Origin: JABHIE01 sp964584805
Lineage (GTDB): Bacteria > Planctomycetota > UBA1135
Length of the DNA: 32,224 nucleotides
Direction of reading: 5' to 3'
Assembly (NCBI GenBank): GCA_964584805.1
Contig: CAZPAY010000023.1
Coordinates: forward strand, 1-32,224
The stretch's first letter is position 1; each line of letters starts with the position of its first letter. Under the pieces are notes generated by a model. The model searched no databases. It saw only the letters and a program-made list of their open reading frames with translations, and was not told the DNA's origin. Shown here piece by piece: positions 30,916 through 32,224 of the stretch. A program made the position numbers and the translations under genes.

Positions 30916-31744
30916 AAGAAGATTTTTTTCGACCGTATGACGCCTTTATTACTCCACAGTTGTGGCGGCGGCTTAACTCAATTCCATAGGAGCCAACGGA
31001 AGTGGGTCCAGATCCCGTAAGGGAATAGCACTGGTAAACCCAGGCTTTGGGCAAATCAGAACGGTAGCGGAGATGGATATCGCCACCACGCGCGAGGGTG
31101 TTGGGCGCCAAGAGGAATGGGTCGGTGTAAAGATAAAGCGAGTTCGCGCCGCAACTGTCCATGGCTATAAAATCCCCCGCGACTGGGGCCATTTCAGCTT
31201 CCCATGCGCCCACACCACCCCAGATTCCATACTCTCCATTTCCAAGGAAGGCTTGCGTATGGTGAGAGCCTACATAGAAATCTTCAACGGCTTGGTCTGT
31301 CGGTAAATCTGAAACAGCTTCGTACGAATCCAATCCCCACGCGACGAGGGTCCCATCAATTCGTTTCGCCACAAAGTACTCGAGACCAGCTTTTACTTCT
31401 ACAAAACCGTTTCCTGAGGGCACGTTGGAGACCTGCCCATACAAATCACTGCCCCAAGCAAGCAAGGTGCCATCACTTGCGACAGCGCAACCTGAAGAAT
31501 CTGAAGCCGCAATGTCTAGGAATCCGGCTTGAGTAGGGCATTGGGCAATTTGGCCAGAATGATCCTCTCCCCACCCATAAATGGTTCCATCGTGCTTTCG
31601 AGCAAGAACCCAGGAACCGTAGCAATCAAGATCGACAAAGCCTGGCCCTGTTGGAGCATTACTGACAAGCCCTTCAGAGTCACTGCCCCATGCAGCAATG
31701 TTCCCCTGGTTGTCTAAAGCTAAGCCACAGTTATTGGCTCGCAT
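30884..31744 (-). CDS. RCC1-repeat protein, C-terminal part of a frameshifted secreted protein
   Basis: 286 residues from the ATG at 31744. At least five RCC1-like repeats are seen, with the motif DGT-xAWG or equivalent (NIAAWGSD, TIYGWGED, TLLAWGSD, TLVAWGLD, GIWGG), a partial beta-propeller. After the repeats, LPKAWVYQCYSLTGSGPT matches the C-terminal beta-sandwich of the DUF1028 protein at 4977-6419. That domain is cut short: past SYGIELS the frame leaves family sequence, and another frame gives a Pro-Pro there. The first repeat begins abruptly, and adding one A to an A5 run just upstream (31748-31752) joins this frame to the preceding gene. It may be a decayed or programmed-frameshift gene. 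Confidence 0.65.
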   Translation of the reverse strand: MRANNCGLALDNQGNIAAWGSDSEGLVSNAPTGPGFVDLDCYGSWVLARKHDGTIYGWGEDHSGQIAQCPTQAGFLDIAASDSSGCAVASDGTLLAWGSDLYGQVSNVPSGNGFVEVKAGLEYFVAKRIDGTLVAWGLDSYEAVSDLPTDQAVEDFYVGSHHTQAFLGNGEYGIWGGVGAWEAEMAPVAGDFIAMDSCGANSLYLYTDPFLLAPNTLARGGDIHLRYRSDLPKAWVYQCYSLTGSGPTSVGSYGIELSRRHNCGVIKASYGRKKSSLSQKSRIVFL

Positions 31745-32224
31745 AACTTTTTGGTAAGGATCACTGGTTCATCAGTTGGGGCCATCCAGGTAGCGTAATA
31801 ATCGCCAACAGGCAAAAGGTATCCCGATTGCAGCGCGGCCGTGCCATGAAGACCTTGTACGAGTAGCCCAGTCAAATGATTTCCAGCAGGCTCCAACACC
31901 TTTATTCGGATTTGGTTCTTACCTGGCAAGAAGCCTTCTGAAAGCTGAAAGCAACCTGCATACCCCCAAGCTCCCGATGTAACAGATGCTTGAACAAACT
32001 GATCATTCAGGTAAATCTCCCAACTGCCGTCGGCTGAAGTTGCTCCCGAAATCAAGGCGGTTTCTGGCTGAAAACCAGACAAGTCAAATTCTAGGACATA
32101 CCAATATTCATTAAATGTATTGGGCAAACTTGGAGCCACCCATTTTGCTGCACCTAGCGGCTCTACATAGCCTCCCCGCGTATCCACGACAGCATCTTTG
32201 CCTAGAGGTTCGATTATCCGCCAA
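31720..32224 (-). CDS. N-terminal part of the same secreted protein (partial, runs off the right edge)
   Basis: Open through the right edge with no start in the window; a GTG at 32187 is not a convincing start, as the frame continues upstream in matching sequence (IIEPLGKDAVVDTRGG). The visible part is a beta-sandwich (EYWYVLEFDLSGFQPETALI, ADGSWEIYLNDQFVQAS, FLPGKNQIRIKVLE, LTGLLVQGLHGTA), a layout seen in secreted planctomycete and PEP-CTERM-type proteins. It ends 25 bases after the start of the RCC1 frame, in the same region as an A5 run. Probably one gene with the RCC1 part before disruption. Base composition is AT-richer than the middle of the window. Confidence 0.6.
   Translation of the reverse strand, partial: WRIIEPLGKDAVVDTRGGYVEPLGAAKWVAPSLPNTFNEYWYVLEFDLSGFQPETALISGATSADGSWEIYLNDQFVQASVTSGAWGYAGCFQLSEGFLPGKNQIRIKVLEPAGNHLTGLLVQGLHGTAALQSGYLLPVGDYYATWMAPTDEPVILTKKLCEPITVA

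Overview
The window most resembles a planctomycete (Planctomycetota) chromosome. Most of it has moderately high GC. Many products are predicted to be secreted, there is an LpxA (lipid A pathway), and a C-terminal beta-sandwich of the kind I associate with planctomycete secreted proteins (a YSLTG-GPT motif) occurs in two unrelated genes. Two runs of exactly 100 N are scaffold gaps. This assignment is inference; no rRNA or other phylogenetic marker is present. No tRNA, rRNA or CRISPR was seen, and no stretch over 300 bases lacks a gene.

Left part (1-6420): an AT-richer segment with a probable ECF-type sigma factor overlaps, tail to tail, a five-gene minus-strand metal-uptake operon. That operon runs small His/Cys-rich secreted protein, His-rich outer-membrane protein, then ZnuA-, ZnuC- and ZnuB-like components. 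Divergent from it is a secreted DUF1028 (Ntn-hydrolase-like) protein.

6491-9746: a tight minus-strand operon of a U32-family RNA hydroxylase-like protein, a ferredoxin and a chorismate mutase. This suits prephenate-dependent RNA hydroxylation. A GAF plus pseudokinase protein is divergent from it.

9762-15929: a minus-strand operon of a type IA topoisomerase (TopB-like, lysine-rich tail), a sulfotransferase-like protein, cytidine deaminase, and a lipoprotein that fuses a (Gly-Thr-Ser)n linker, a tyrosine/dual-specificity phosphatase-like domain and a CxxCH haem motif. A degenerate pseudopilin and a strong bidirectional terminator follow.

16023-29985: a TrpD-like transferase and a BCP-type peroxiredoxin, then the main feature: eight consecutive secreted amidohydrolase-like genes (nine domains), nearly all overlapping or separated by 2-4 bases. 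Only one (20540-21772) keeps the full set of metal ligands; the others have lost the HxH motif or most of it. Three carry long charged, coiled-coil-like insertions. I read this as an array of diverged pseudoenzymes coexpressed with one probably active member, possibly a periplasmic multi-subunit assembly.

30041-32224: lpxA, a convergent hairpin terminator, and a secreted RCC1-repeat protein split by an apparent frameshift, running off the right edge.

Both assembly gaps look like artefacts. Their flanks overlap perfectly (55 bases and 9 bases), and merging each overlap restores one continuous reading frame.
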